Shown here piece by piece: positions 24,700-32,849 of a stretch of DNA of 64,000 nucleotides. The notes beneath the pieces are model-generated. The model saw only the letters and a program-made list of their open reading frames with translations, searched no databases and was not told the origin of the DNA. Both the position numbers and the translations under genes were made by a program. Source of the DNA: Amycolatopsis albispora (GTDB lineage Bacteria; Actinomycetota; Actinomycetes; Mycobacteriales; Pseudonocardiaceae). Location of the stretch: NCBI RefSeq assembly GCF_003312875.1, contig NZ_CP015163.1:186001-250000 (forward strand), written 5' to 3'. The stretch's first letter is position 1; every line of letters starts with the position of its first letter.

Positions 24700-24893
24700 C
24701 GAGCATCATCCTTTTCGTTGACCACGGCAGCGAACGCCGTAGCGAGTGCTTTGAGGGCGGCCTCCGCGTCGCGCCACTGCTCGGCAGTGGCGGCGTACTG
24801 GTGAAAGCCACCGGGGAAGATCCGGACCAGATGGGTACGGCCGTCAGCGAAGACGACCGTCCCATCGATCCGCACGGGGTTGTTTCGGTCCAT
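24696..24893 (-). CDS. Small leftward-operon protein
   Basis: A 65-residue protein from ATG 24893 (GTG 24902 is an alternative that would overlap the gene upstream). A short beta N-terminus is followed by one long helix. Function unknown. Confidence 0.55.
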   Translation of the reverse strand: MDRNNPVRIDGTVVFADGRTHLVRIFPGGFHQYAATAEQWRDAEAALKALATAFAAVVNEKDDAR

Positions 24894-24898
24894 CCCGG

Positions 24899-25054
24899 TC
24901 ACCCGCCGTGCGCCGCGAGCTGGCCACCGATCATCGAGATCACGAACATGATCACGAGACCGGTCGCGCCGACGCGCCAGTTCCGAGTCCAGATCCACCC
25001 CAGCAGCCCGCCGCCGAGCGACAGGGCTGCCAGGGTCGCGAGAATCGCATTCAC
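24899..25054 (-). CDS. Small phage membrane protein
   Basis: A 51-residue protein with two hydrophobic helices (ILATLAALSLGGGLLGWIW and VGATGLVIMFVISMIGG), from GTG 25054, overlapping the first gene of the leftward operon. Confidence 0.55.
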   Translation of the reverse strand: MNAILATLAALSLGGGLLGWIWTRNWRVGATGLVIMFVISMIGGQLAAHGG

Positions 25055-25335
25055 CGCGCGGACCTCAGAACGATTTCCTCCTGGCGGATGTAGGAGTCCT
25101 CGGTGAGCACGCAGGCGGCGATGCCGATGTAGTACTCCCGGCGGGCGTCGGTGAGCTTGGCCCAAGCGATCACGCCGCCCCTTCCGTCGTGGCAGTCGGT
25201 GCCGCCGTAGTAGGCCGCTTTCCCTACCCGTTCCGCCTCTTCCGGTGAGAGCTGTTCGACCGTCCGGGGTTCCGCCCGGGGTGGCCGGGGAGGTTCGTGG
25301 TTTGGCCGGATGTTCCGGCCTCTCCGGAGCTTCAC
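25051..25335 (-). CDS. First gene of the leftward operon, unknown function
   Basis: A 94-residue protein from GTG 25335, with GGGAGA correctly upstream. Basic, Pro/Arg-rich N-terminus, then LSPEEAERVGKAAYYGGTDC in a helical C-terminal half. It sits next to the divergent operator region at 25394-25447. Confidence 0.6.
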   Translation of the reverse strand: MKLRRGRNIRPNHEPPRPPRAEPRTVEQLSPEEAERVGKAAYYGGTDCHDGRGGVIAWAKLTDARREYYIGIAACVLTEDSYIRQEEIVLRSAR

Positions 25336-25393
25336 TGCCTGTCTCCCTTGCTGGTGTGGTGCCTTGCTGACCTCCCCAGCATGGGAACAGTGA

Positions 25394-25447
25394 TTGCCAA
25401 TCGTCAATTAACTGTGTCTTGAATCACAATGATTTGCCAATCGGCAA
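25394..25447. promoter_or_regulatory. Paired operators in a divergent phage promoter
   Basis: TTGCCAATCGTCAA (25394-25407) and TTGCCAATCGGCAA (25434-25447) are copies of one palindrome (TTGCC-N4-GGCAA), exactly 40 bp apart, flanking an AT-rich block. They lie between the leftward operon and the DUF932 gene and probably allow a looping or cooperative regulator to control both. Confidence 0.65.
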
Positions 25448-25506
25448 CTCTGGTGTGCATGCTTGTGGAGTCAGCAAGGCAGCCACAACACACCAGGGAG
25501 ATCCAA

Positions 25507-26637
25507 GTGGCACATGAGCTTGAACTGTTCGCCGATGGCAGCACCGCTTTCGCTGCCGCCCGTGAGCCGGGCTGGCACCGGCTCGGCACCGTGGCCCCCG
25601 GTCCCATGACCGCACAGGAAGTGCTGGACCTGGCCCAGTTGTCCAACTGGAACATTCGGAAGTCGCTCGGTCTCACCGCCGTGGTGCCGGGTGAGAAGTG
25701 CCAGGAGTGCAACCGAAAGATCGGTGCCAAGCACACCCAGAAGTGCCCCGTTCCGCAGGAGCCGGACCGTGGTTCCGATGATCTGATGGTGTCCGAAGAG
25801 GACACCGCCCAGCTTCTCCCCGTGGATGGATGGGTGAGCACCTACCGGACCACTCCGGTCACCGGGGAGCTTCAGAATCTCGGCATCGTGTCCGGTGAGT
25901 ACCCGATCATTCAGCCGGAAGAGTTCGCCGAGTTCATGCAGACCATTGTGGACACTTCCGGTGCTGTGTTCGACACCGGAGGTTCGCTCCGCAATGGTCG
26001 GGACATCTTCCTCACCATGCAGCTTCCGCAGGCCGTGACCATCGGTGGTGTCGATGAGATCGGCCTGTTCATGGCCGGTTTCAACAACTACTCCGGACAG
26101 GGGAAGCTCAAGGTGGTCACCACCCCGGTCCGGGTGGTCTGTGCCAACACCGAAAGGGCTGCACTCCGGAACTTCCGCAGTGAGTACACCTTCCGGCACA
26201 GCAAGGGGCTACAGGGCCGGATCGCCGAAGCCCGTGAAGCCCTCAAGATCAATTTCGAGTGGACAGAGGTCTTCAAGGCCGAAGCTGAAAGCATGATCAA
26301 CACCGAGATGTCGGCCGACACCTTCGGTGACCTGATCAAGGCCGTGTGGCCCGAAAAGTTCTCGAAGCCGATGGATGACTGGAAAAAGCCCGAGCATGAC
26401 CACTGGGACTCGCTCAATGGTCTGTTCAAGAATGCCGACACTCAGGAGAACATCCGGGGAACCGTGTGGGCCGGGTACAACTCGATCACTGAGTACCTGG
26501 ACTGGGAAATTCCGGTCCCCGGTGTCGGCACCGATGCCGCCGAACTGGCCAGGGCTGACCGTGCTTTCCTCGGTCAGTACAACAAGCTCAAGCACCTGGC
26601 CTTTTCCAAGTCGCTCGACATCGTGGCCGCCAAGTGA
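25507..26637 (+). CDS. DUF932 family phage/plasmid protein
   Basis: A 376-residue protein from GTG 25507 with GGGAGA upstream. Family features include FAAAREPGWHRLGTV near residue 15, a central FMAGFNNYSGQGKLKVVTTP and VRVVCANTERAAL. DUF932 proteins are common in actinophages and plasmids; their function is unknown. An inserted CxxC...C segment (CQECNRKIGAKHTQKC) may bind zinc. Base composition is slightly lower in GC than the neighbours. Confidence 0.8.
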   Translation: MAHELELFADGSTAFAAAREPGWHRLGTVAPGPMTAQEVLDLAQLSNWNIRKSLGLTAVVPGEKCQECNRKIGAKHTQKCPVPQEPDRGSDDLMVSEEDTAQLLPVDGWVSTYRTTPVTGELQNLGIVSGEYPIIQPEEFAEFMQTIVDTSGAVFDTGGSLRNGRDIFLTMQLPQAVTIGGVDEIGLFMAGFNNYSGQGKLKVVTTPVRVVCANTERAALRNFRSEYTFRHSKGLQGRIAEAREALKINFEWTEVFKAEAESMINTEMSADTFGDLIKAVWPEKFSKPMDDWKKPEHDHWDSLNGLFKNADTQENIRGTVWAGYNSITEYLDWEIPVPGVGTDAAELARADRAFLGQYNKLKHLAFSKSLDIVAAK

Positions 26638-26709
26638 CCCACCGTGCCGCTCAGTGCCCCTCTGCCGAACAGGTAGGGGGGCACTGCCCTATCCCGGGTT
26701 TCCCTGCCG

Positions 26710-26791
26710 CTGGTGTATTTCCGGCCGCTGAGAGCCCCGTGCAGGTGTGTATTTCGGTCCCCCTGGTGTCCCTGCCCCTGGTGTATTTCCG
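26710..26791. repeat. Three repeats at exact 34-bp spacing upstream of the HNH gene
   Basis: GTGTATTTC occurs at 26713, 26747 and 26781, exactly 34 bp apart; copies 1 and 3 are identical over CTGGTGTATTTCCG. They occupy the only non-coding stretch (26638-26821) between DUF932 and the HNH/terminase region. Possible terminase (cos or pac) recognition repeats or regulator sites. Confidence 0.6.
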
Positions 26792-26821
26792 TTGCCCTGT
26801 AGGGCAGGCAGGGGGCAAGGC

Positions 26822-27220
26822 ATGCCGTACCGTGCCCCCGCACCGTGCACCGTGCCCGGTTGTGGTGAGCCTGCCCCAGGTGGGGGCCGCTGTGCTGAGC
26901 ATGCACAGCAGGCAGCAGCCCGCCGCAGGCTCGACCCTGCACAGCAGGGGTACCGCACAGCAGGGCACCGGGCATTCCGGGCCGCAGTGCTCGACCGTGA
27001 CCCCGTGTGCCGATGCACTGATGCCGGGTGCACCGGGCATCCGGGCCGCCCGTGTGTGCAACCGTCCACAGTGGCCGATCACTGGCCGGTCACTCGTCGG
27101 GCACTCGTCCGGCAAGGGCTCGACCCGGACCGGCCGGAGCATGGCCGGGGACTCTGCCAGCCGTGCCACAACCGATACACCGCCCGGGACCCCGTCACCC
27201 GTGGAGGAGGGACCCGGTGA
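26822..27220 (+). CDS. HNH endonuclease
   Basis: A 132-residue protein from ATG 26822. The N-terminal CTVPGCGEPAPGGGRCAEH has two Cys pairs. The HNH core is AFRAAVLDRDPVC, then ADHWPVTRRALV and GRGLCQPCHNRYTA with its C-x2-C-H. Small HNH proteins encoded near the terminase often assist DNA cleavage at packaging in cos phages. It is upstream of, though not adjacent to, terS. Confidence 0.85.
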   Translation: MPYRAPAPCTVPGCGEPAPGGGRCAEHAQQAAARRRLDPAQQGYRTAGHRAFRAAVLDRDPVCRCTDAGCTGHPGRPCVQPSTVADHWPVTRRALVRQGLDPDRPEHGRGLCQPCHNRYTARDPVTRGGGTR

Positions 27221-27453
27221 ACCGGGCCGCGCCGACGAGGCCGCCGACCGACCGCCGGTCCGGAAAGTGCCGGCAGTTCCCGCCCGCGCCGGAACGGACT
27301 CGGCCGCAGCCCGCGCTCGCCGCGGGACCTGGACCCAGGGGGGCACCCCTCCCCACCCCCGGCAAGGCCGATCGTCAGCCAGGCCCGTCCGTGTCCCGAC
27401 AAATTTCCGACACCGCTCCGGCACGTCGGCCGGGAGGTGGTAGCCGGTGGTGA
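27217..27453 (+). CDS. Possible Pro/Arg-rich phage protein
   Basis: A 78-residue frame from GTG 27217 (overlapping the HNH stop, GTGA) to a stop overlapping the next gene. Its place in a tight operon supports it; its low-complexity Pro/Arg/Ala composition makes it doubtful. Confidence 0.4.
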   Translation: MNRAAPTRPPTDRRSGKCRQFPPAPERTRPQPALAAGPGPRGAPLPTPGKADRQPGPSVSRQISDTAPARRPGGGSRW

Positions 27454-28184
27454 TCAACCCGAATGCCGATCAGACCGCCCCGGTGCTTATCGACGGGGTC
27501 ACGCCGTCGGCCGAGATCCGGGAGGAGCTGGCCCGCAAGGGCATTCCGGTCCTGCTGGCGTTCAGCCGGGGGAAGGACTCGCTCGCCGCTTGGCTCGCCC
27601 TCCGGGATGCGGACGTGGAGGTCCGGCCGTTTCACCTGTACCTCGTGCCGGGTCTTGAGTTCGTGGACGAGTCGCTGGTGGACTACGAGAAGTTCTTCGG
27701 AACGACGATCCCGCAGCTTCCGCACCCGAGCCTCTTCCGGTGGCTGAACAACCTCACGTTCCAGGTCCCCGAACGGCGGCTGATCATCGAAGCCGCTCAG
27801 CTTCCCGAGCCGGACTACGTCGACATCTCACGGGTGCTGTGCAGCGAGTACTACGACCTCGACCCGGAGGTCACCTTCACCGCCGACGGCATCCGTGCCG
27901 CGGATTCCCCAAACCGCCGCACGGCGTTGAAGGGACACGGCCCCGTTCGGGAGCACGTGATGAAGGTGAGCCCGGTGTGGGACTGGCGTATCCGGCACGT
28001 CCGCGCCGCGCTCGCCGACCACCGATGTCCGCTGCCGGTCGACTACGAACTGTTCAACCGAACCTTCGACGGCCTGGATCTCCGCTTCCTGGCCCCGATC
28101 AAGGAGCGCTTCCCCCGGGACTACGAGCGCATCTTGGAGTGGTTCCCGCTGGCGGACTTGGAGCTGTTCCGTGCCGGACTCTAA
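27447..28184 (+). CDS. PAPS-reductase-like PP-loop protein
   Basis: A 245-residue protein from GTG 27447 (or GTG 27450). The nucleotide loop is LLAFSRGKDSLAAWLAL near residue 35, a variant of the SGGKDS PP-loop of phosphoadenosine-phosphosulfate reductases and DndC. The C-terminal catalytic Cys motif of true PAPS reductases is not evident. Relatives in phages lie beside ParB-like and small partner genes and may act in nucleotide or DNA sulfur chemistry. That role is inference. Confidence 0.7.
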   Translation: MVINPNADQTAPVLIDGVTPSAEIREELARKGIPVLLAFSRGKDSLAAWLALRDADVEVRPFHLYLVPGLEFVDESLVDYEKFFGTTIPQLPHPSLFRWLNNLTFQVPERRLIIEAAQLPEPDYVDISRVLCSEYYDLDPEVTFTADGIRAADSPNRRTALKGHGPVREHVMKVSPVWDWRIRHVRAALADHRCPLPVDYELFNRTFDGLDLRFLAPIKERFPRDYERILEWFPLADLELFRAGL

Positions 28185-28554
28185 CGACGACGTGATGGCC
28201 CAGCTCGCCGGTTCGGCCGCCCCGATGGGCGGGTCGAACGACGACCTGTTGGCCCAGCTCAACGCGGAGCCGGAGCCGGACCCGCTGGCCGATGTCGAGT
28301 ACACCGGAGACGTACCGGAGGACTCCCGTAGGGAGCTGACAGCCCTACAGCAAGGGTTCCGGGACCGCGCGAAGCGCGAGGCCGAACGATTCCGCCTGGC
28401 AACCGACTCCGAGTACTGGTTGGCGATCTGCTTCAAGTCCCGCGAGGACAAGGAGAAGTTCCTCCGGAACGCGAAGCTGCTGCACGTCGGCGACAAGTAC
28501 ATGGACGGCTACGCCGTGGCCCGCCTGCTCGGCGTGCCAATGGACGACGAGTAA
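28171..28554 (+). CDS. Partner protein of the PAPS-reductase-like gene, unknown function
   Basis: A 127-residue protein from GTG 28171, overlapping the PP-loop gene by 14 nt. It is acidic at the N-terminus, with a helical centre and a C-terminal EYWLAICFKSREDKEKFLR segment that resembles a single-strand-binding or ferredoxin-like strand-helix. The overlap suggests a complex with the PP-loop protein. Confidence 0.6.
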   Translation: MPDSNDDVMAQLAGSAAPMGGSNDDLLAQLNAEPEPDPLADVEYTGDVPEDSRRELTALQQGFRDRAKREAERFRLATDSEYWLAICFKSREDKEKFLRNAKLLHVGDKYMDGYAVARLLGVPMDDE

Positions 28555-28572
28555 GGGAGAGGAGGAGACACC

Positions 28573-28680
28573 ATGCGTCGGACGCTCACCCGCGTCAGCG
28601 GGGCGATGATCCGGGGTGCCGCGCGTCGGCTCGGCATCCGGTCGCCGGGTGCTGCCGGTGGCCGCAGCTCCGGTACCTGA
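28573..28680 (+). CDS. Very small basic phage protein
   Basis: A 35-residue Arg/Gly-rich protein from ATG 28573 with a strong GAGAGGAGGAGA ribosome binding site. It is directly followed by the terminator at 28693. Confidence 0.45.
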   Translation: MRRTLTRVSGAMIRGAARRLGIRSPGAAGGRSSGT

Positions 28681-28692
28681 TCCCCTCGAACC

Positions 28693-28740
28693 ACGACGAA
28701 GCCCCCGACCCCCTTCCCCCTCGGTCGGGGGCTTCGTCGT
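28693..28740 (+). terminator. Strong terminator before the packaging genes
   Basis: Perfect 17-bp stem ACGACGAAGCCCCCGAC (28693-28709) with its complement (28724-28740), 14-nt loop. It separates the early/middle operon from the terminase genes, so the late genes may need antitermination or their own promoter. Confidence 0.8.
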
Positions 28741-28767
28741 GCCCATCACCCGTGAAGGAGGTCGAAC

Positions 28768-29226
28768 GTGGGAGCACGCGGTGCGAAGCCGAAGCCGACA
28801 GCGCTCAAGGTGCTGCACGGCGACCGCCCTGACCGGATCAACCACGCCGAGCCGATCCCGCCCGAGGGCGAGGTCCAGCCGCCCGCCGAACTCTCCGACG
28901 ACGCCCGCGCGGTCTGGGACCGGCTCGCGCCGGGCCTCATCACCGTCGGCGTCCTGACGAGCTGGGACATCGACGCCTTCGTCATCGTCTGCGAAGCCCT
29001 CGCGCGCTACCGGCAGGCGACCAAGCTCGTCAACGGCTCCGCGCTGCTGGTGCAGGGGCCGAACGGCTTCGTGAAGAACCCCGCGCTGGTCGTTCAGCGT
29101 GAGGCCGAGACGACGTTCGCGCAGTACGGCGCGAGGTTCGGACTCACCCCGTCCGACCGCACGCAGTTGAAGGTTGACGCTCCGGGTGCCGCCAAGGGGC
29201 CGAGCGCCGAGCGCCTCCTCTCGTAA
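28768..29226 (+). CDS. terS: Terminase small subunit (P27 family)
   Basis: A 152-residue protein from GTG 28768 with GAAGGAGG upstream. Features: basic N-terminus GARGAKPKPTALKVLHGD, then PPAELSDDARAVWDRLAPGL and the helical core typical of P27/Terminase_4 small subunits, which recognise the packaging site. It overlaps the large subunit gene. Confidence 0.88.
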   Translation: MGARGAKPKPTALKVLHGDRPDRINHAEPIPPEGEVQPPAELSDDARAVWDRLAPGLITVGVLTSWDIDAFVIVCEALARYRQATKLVNGSALLVQGPNGFVKNPALVVQREAETTFAQYGARFGLTPSDRTQLKVDAPGAAKGPSAERLLS

Positions 29227-30877
29227 GCCTCGGCTGCCGGAGTGCGGGTTCACCCTCGACGGGCGGACCTGCCGCAAACGCGGCGATCACTTCTGCCGAC
29301 CGCGTGCCGCGCATGCGGTCGCGTTCTGCTCCGAGCTGTGTGTCCACACGAAGGACAAGTGGGCTCGCCGGCCGTTCGAACTCGCGTCGTGGCAGCGCAA
29401 GGACATCATCGAGCCGCTGTTCGGCGAGGTCACGTGGGATCCCGAATGGGAGTCCTACGTTCGCCGGTACCAGATCGGCTGGATCGAGCTGGCGCGCAAG
29501 AACGGCAAGAGCGAGCTGCTGGCGTTCATCGCGCTCTACCTCCTCGTCGGTGACGGCGTGGAGGGCGCGGAGATCTACGGCTGCGCGATGGACCGGGGCC
29601 AGGCCGCGAAAGTGTTCGATGTCGCGGCGCGCATGGTGAAGCTGTCGCCGGTCTTGTCCGCCCGCCTGGTCGTGAAGGACCACATCAAGCGGATCATCGA
29701 CGAACGCACCGGCAGCTACTACGAAGTGGTCGCGGCCGACGCAGCCGGGAACCTCGGTCACAACCCGCACGGCGTGGTCTTCGACGAGGTGCTGACCCAG
29801 CGGGACGCCCGGCTGTGGGACGCGATGCGGACCGGTATGGGCACCCGCGCGCAGCCCATGATGATCGCCGCCACCACGGCCGGTGACGACCCGGCCAGCT
29901 TCGCCCGCTCCGAGCACGACGAGTGCGTTCGCATCCAGGATGACCCGGACCGCGCCCGGCACCGGTTCGCGTACGTCCGCAACGTTCCCGAAGACGCCGA
30001 CCCGTGGGACGAGAAGAACTGGGCGCTGGCGAATCCCGCGCTCGGCGACTTCCTCTCGATCCGGTCGCTACGCCAGGAAGCGGCCGAGGCCAGGAACGAT
30101 CCGTCCAAAGAGAATTCGTTCCGGCAGTACCGGCTCAACCAATGGGTGCAGCAGGCGCACAGGTGGATGCCGATGCACTTGTACCGGCAGTGCGCGGGCA
30201 CCGTTGCCCCGGCACCGGACTGGCTGCGCGCCGAGCTGGCCGGACGCCGGGCCTACGGCGGACTCGACCTCGCGGCCAAGCTCGACATGACCGCGTGGTC
30301 GCTGCTCATCCCAGACGGCCTGGACGGCGTTCCGTCGATGCTCTGGCGGTTCTGGCTGCCCGAGGCCGCGGTGCGGTTCCTCGACGGCCGGACGAACGGC
30401 CGGGTCTCCCAATGGGCTGACGGCGGCTGGATCACCGTCACGCCCGGCGACGTCATCGACTACGACGTGATCTACGCCGACATCGCCGAGGACTGCCGGA
30501 CCTTCAAGGTCATGGCGGCCGGATACGACGAGTGGTCCGGCGAGCCGGTCCGGCAGGAGATCCAGAAGAAGACCCGGATCGACCTCGCGCCGATCCCGCA
30601 GACCTACCGGGGGCTCACGTTCGGCATGACCGAGCTGATGGCGCTCACCAAGTCCCGGAACTGGACGCACCACGCCAACCCGGTCGCCGAGTGGTGCTTC
30701 GACGCCGTGGCGGTCCGCCACCCGGCCGGGGACGCCGACCAGCTCCGACCGGACAAGCCCGACCGCCAGGCCGTCGGCAAGCGCATCGACGCCGTGCCGA
30801 CGGCTGCGATGGCGATCACGCGCTGGCGCGAGCTGGCGCAGAAGCATGCCCGGTCGGGCCGGATGGTCATTCGGTGA
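29174..30877 (+). CDS. terL: Terminase large subunit
   Basis: A 567-residue packaging ATPase and nuclease. The Walker A-like loop is ARKNGKSELLA near residue 108; the Walker B-like segment is PHGVVFDEV near 200; the nuclease domain begins at GGLDLAAKLDMTAW near 360 with its metal-binding Asp. TTG 29174 is the only start upstream of the conserved body, and it overlaps terS by 53 nt. The N-terminal Cys-rich segment (CGFTLDGRTCRKRGDHFC) is unusual and could bind zinc. Confidence 0.92.
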   Translation: MTLRVPPRGRAPSASSRKPRLPECGFTLDGRTCRKRGDHFCRPRAAHAVAFCSELCVHTKDKWARRPFELASWQRKDIIEPLFGEVTWDPEWESYVRRYQIGWIELARKNGKSELLAFIALYLLVGDGVEGAEIYGCAMDRGQAAKVFDVAARMVKLSPVLSARLVVKDHIKRIIDERTGSYYEVVAADAAGNLGHNPHGVVFDEVLTQRDARLWDAMRTGMGTRAQPMMIAATTAGDDPASFARSEHDECVRIQDDPDRARHRFAYVRNVPEDADPWDEKNWALANPALGDFLSIRSLRQEAAEARNDPSKENSFRQYRLNQWVQQAHRWMPMHLYRQCAGTVAPAPDWLRAELAGRRAYGGLDLAAKLDMTAWSLLIPDGLDGVPSMLWRFWLPEAAVRFLDGRTNGRVSQWADGGWITVTPGDVIDYDVIYADIAEDCRTFKVMAAGYDEWSGEPVRQEIQKKTRIDLAPIPQTYRGLTFGMTELMALTKSRNWTHHANPVAEWCFDAVAVRHPAGDADQLRPDKPDRQAVGKRIDAVPTAAMAITRWRELAQKHARSGRMVIR

Positions 30878-31325
30878 TCGGCGGCTCACCGGCTTCGTCC
30901 AGGGACTCGTCGGTGCCCTTCTTCGCGAGCGCGAGCACCGTGTTCGCGACCTCGGGTGTCATCTTGAAGCGGTAGGTGTCGCCGACCTGGTCGCGCTCGA
31001 ACGGCACCTGCCCGCCAAGGCGTTTCTGCGCAGCGCCGAGCATGCCTGCTCCCTTCCGGCGGTCGATGCTGATCATGTCGCAGAGGTGCTTCCAGTCCAC
31101 CCAATCACCTTGCGCCACAAGGGATTCATGGGCCAGCGCCTTGAGGAACGCGCGCCAGTGCTCGTTGACACCGCTGTTGTAGGCGTTCGCGACGGCTTCT
31201 GGGGCGGTCGGGTCACCAGCTTCCTTGGCGGTAGCTTGTGATGCGTAGTTCGCTGCATGCTTCGCCATCGCGGGAATGCTCCAATCTGGGACTGTAGCGG
31301 TGAAAGTCACCCAGTTCGTTGTCAT
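30867..31325 (-). CDS. Antisense-oriented moron in the packaging region
   Basis: A 152-residue cytoplasmic protein from ATG 31325 with GAGGAG 7 nt upstream. It is encoded against the late operon, between terL (11-bp convergent overlap) and portal. Three contiguous 11-bp repeats form its promoter region. Mostly helical; CDMISIDRRKGAGMLGAAQK may be a winged-helix element. A gene with its own promoter inserted in a late operon is the definition of a moron, likely expressed from the prophage. Confidence 0.7.
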   Translation of the reverse strand: MTTNWVTFTATVPDWSIPAMAKHAANYASQATAKEAGDPTAPEAVANAYNSGVNEHWRAFLKALAHESLVAQGDWVDWKHLCDMISIDRRKGAGMLGAAQKRLGGQVPFERDQVGDTYRFKMTPEVANTVLALAKKGTDESLDEAGEPPITE

Positions 31326-31348
31326 GTCGACTCCTCATCAGCCGCCGG

Positions 31349-31381
31349 TCTAGATACCTCTAAGGTACCTTAAAGATACCT
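31349..31381 (-). promoter_or_regulatory. Three tandem 11-bp repeats upstream of the moron
   Basis: Read on the minus strand: AGGTATCTTTA, AGGTACCTTAG, AGGTATCTAGA, without gaps (consensus AGGTAYCT). The 11-bp period places the repeats on one helix face. They also overlap the region just before portal, so a regulator bound here could affect late genes as well. Confidence 0.65.
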
Positions 31382-31400
31382 TGCGAGCAAGGGGGTGCCT

Positions 31401-32846
31401 GTGGCGACTGGCGACGTGCCCTCCGCGATCGACATGCAGTGGATCAACCGGCTGACGCTCGCGCACAACTACGAGCTGCCCGAGCTGCGCAGGTTGCTCG
31501 ACTACTACGAGGGACGCCAGAAGCTCTCGTACATGCACCCCGAGCTGGAAGCCACGCTCGATGAGCGGGTTCGGCAGGTGGTAATCAACTGGCCGCGTCT
31601 GGTCGTCGACGCGCTGGAGGAACGGATCGACCTCAACGGTTTCCGCCTCGGCGGAAAGCCGGACGTCGACCGCGAATTGGACCACGTCGCGCAGTACAAC
31701 GACCTGGACGCGGGATACCAGCAGGCGCACGTGACCGCGATGGTCATGAAGCGGGCGTACGCGATCGTCGGCACGAATCCGCGGCGCGCGGACGCGAAGT
31801 ACCCGCTGGTGACAATCGAGTCGCCGCTTGAGGTCCACGTCGAGCTGGACCCGGCCACGCGCCGGGTGATCGCGGCGATCAAGCGTTGGCACGACGTCGC
31901 GCCGGACGGCGCGCTGCGCTGGTACGTGACCTTGTACCGGCCGGACTACACCGTGACCTTCGTGGCCGCGCCGGAGGCCGGTGGCTACGTCGAGGTGTCC
32001 CGCGATGACCACCTGCTCGGCGAGGTCCTGGTGGTCCCGATCGTGAACCGGCCGCAGCTGTGGGCTCCGCTGGGCACGAGCGAGCTGGCCGACGTGATCC
32101 CGCTGTCGGACGCGGCCTGCAAGGTCGCCACCGACATGATGATCAGCGGCGAGTTCCACGCGATGCCCCGGCGCTGGGCGCTCGGCTTCGACGAGGACGA
32201 CTTCACCGACAAGGACGGGAAGAAGGTCTCCGTCTGGCAGACCATCGCGGGCAAGATCTGGTCGACGTCGAAGACGAAGAAGGACGACGGGGTGGAGGTC
32301 GGCCAGTTCAACGAGGCCGACCTGACGAACTTCCACAACACGCTCCGCGCCTTGGCGACGATGGTGTCCACCGTCTCCGGGCTCAGCCTGCACAACCTCG
32401 GCTACTCCAGCGATAACCCGGCCTCCGCCGACGGCATCCGCGCGGCCGAGGCCCGGCACGTGAAGCGTGCCGAGCGGCGGATCAAGGGCTTCGAGACCGC
32501 GTGGGAGCGGATCATGCGCCTGGTCATGCTGGTGCGCGACGGCTCGGTGCCGGACGACGCGCGCTGGATGGAGACTTCCTGGGCGGACTGCGCGACGCCG
32601 ACGTTCGCGCAGAAGTCCGACGCGGTGGTCAAGCTCTACCAGGCCGACAAGCTGGTGCCGCGCAGGATGGCTCGCCGGACCCTCGGATACAGCCCGACTC
32701 AGATCGCCGACATGGAGCGTGAGGACCGCGAGGACGTCACTCGCACGCTCTACGACCCGGCGACCGAGTTCGGCATGAAGCCGTCCACCGACGATCCGCC
32801 GGCGAGCGTCCGCGCTCCGGAGCCCGTCGGCGCGGGACGGGCGTAA
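31401..32846 (+). CDS. Portal protein (SPP1 gp6-like)
   Basis: A 481-residue protein from GTG 31401 (alternative GTG 31395), with AAGGGGG upstream. The N-terminal LRRLLDYYEGRQKL and central EVLVVPIVNRPQLWAPLGTS, then GLSLHNLGYSSDNPASADGI, are typical of SPP1-like siphovirus portals. It forms the dodecameric DNA entry ring at one capsid vertex. Confidence 0.92.
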   Translation: MATGDVPSAIDMQWINRLTLAHNYELPELRRLLDYYEGRQKLSYMHPELEATLDERVRQVVINWPRLVVDALEERIDLNGFRLGGKPDVDRELDHVAQYNDLDAGYQQAHVTAMVMKRAYAIVGTNPRRADAKYPLVTIESPLEVHVELDPATRRVIAAIKRWHDVAPDGALRWYVTLYRPDYTVTFVAAPEAGGYVEVSRDDHLLGEVLVVPIVNRPQLWAPLGTSELADVIPLSDAACKVATDMMISGEFHAMPRRWALGFDEDDFTDKDGKKVSVWQTIAGKIWSTSKTKKDDGVEVGQFNEADLTNFHNTLRALATMVSTVSGLSLHNLGYSSDNPASADGIRAAEARHVKRAERRIKGFETAWERIMRLVMLVRDGSVPDDARWMETSWADCATPTFAQKSDAVVKLYQADKLVPRRMARRTLGYSPTQIADMEREDREDVTRTLYDPATEFGMKPSTDDPPASVRAPEPVGAGRA

Positions 32847-32849
32847 CCG

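Noticed and set aside
26640..26821. Possible CRISPR-like array from repeated GTGTATTTC
   Set aside because: Only three short imperfect copies, with no 25-35 bp repeats and no cas genes.
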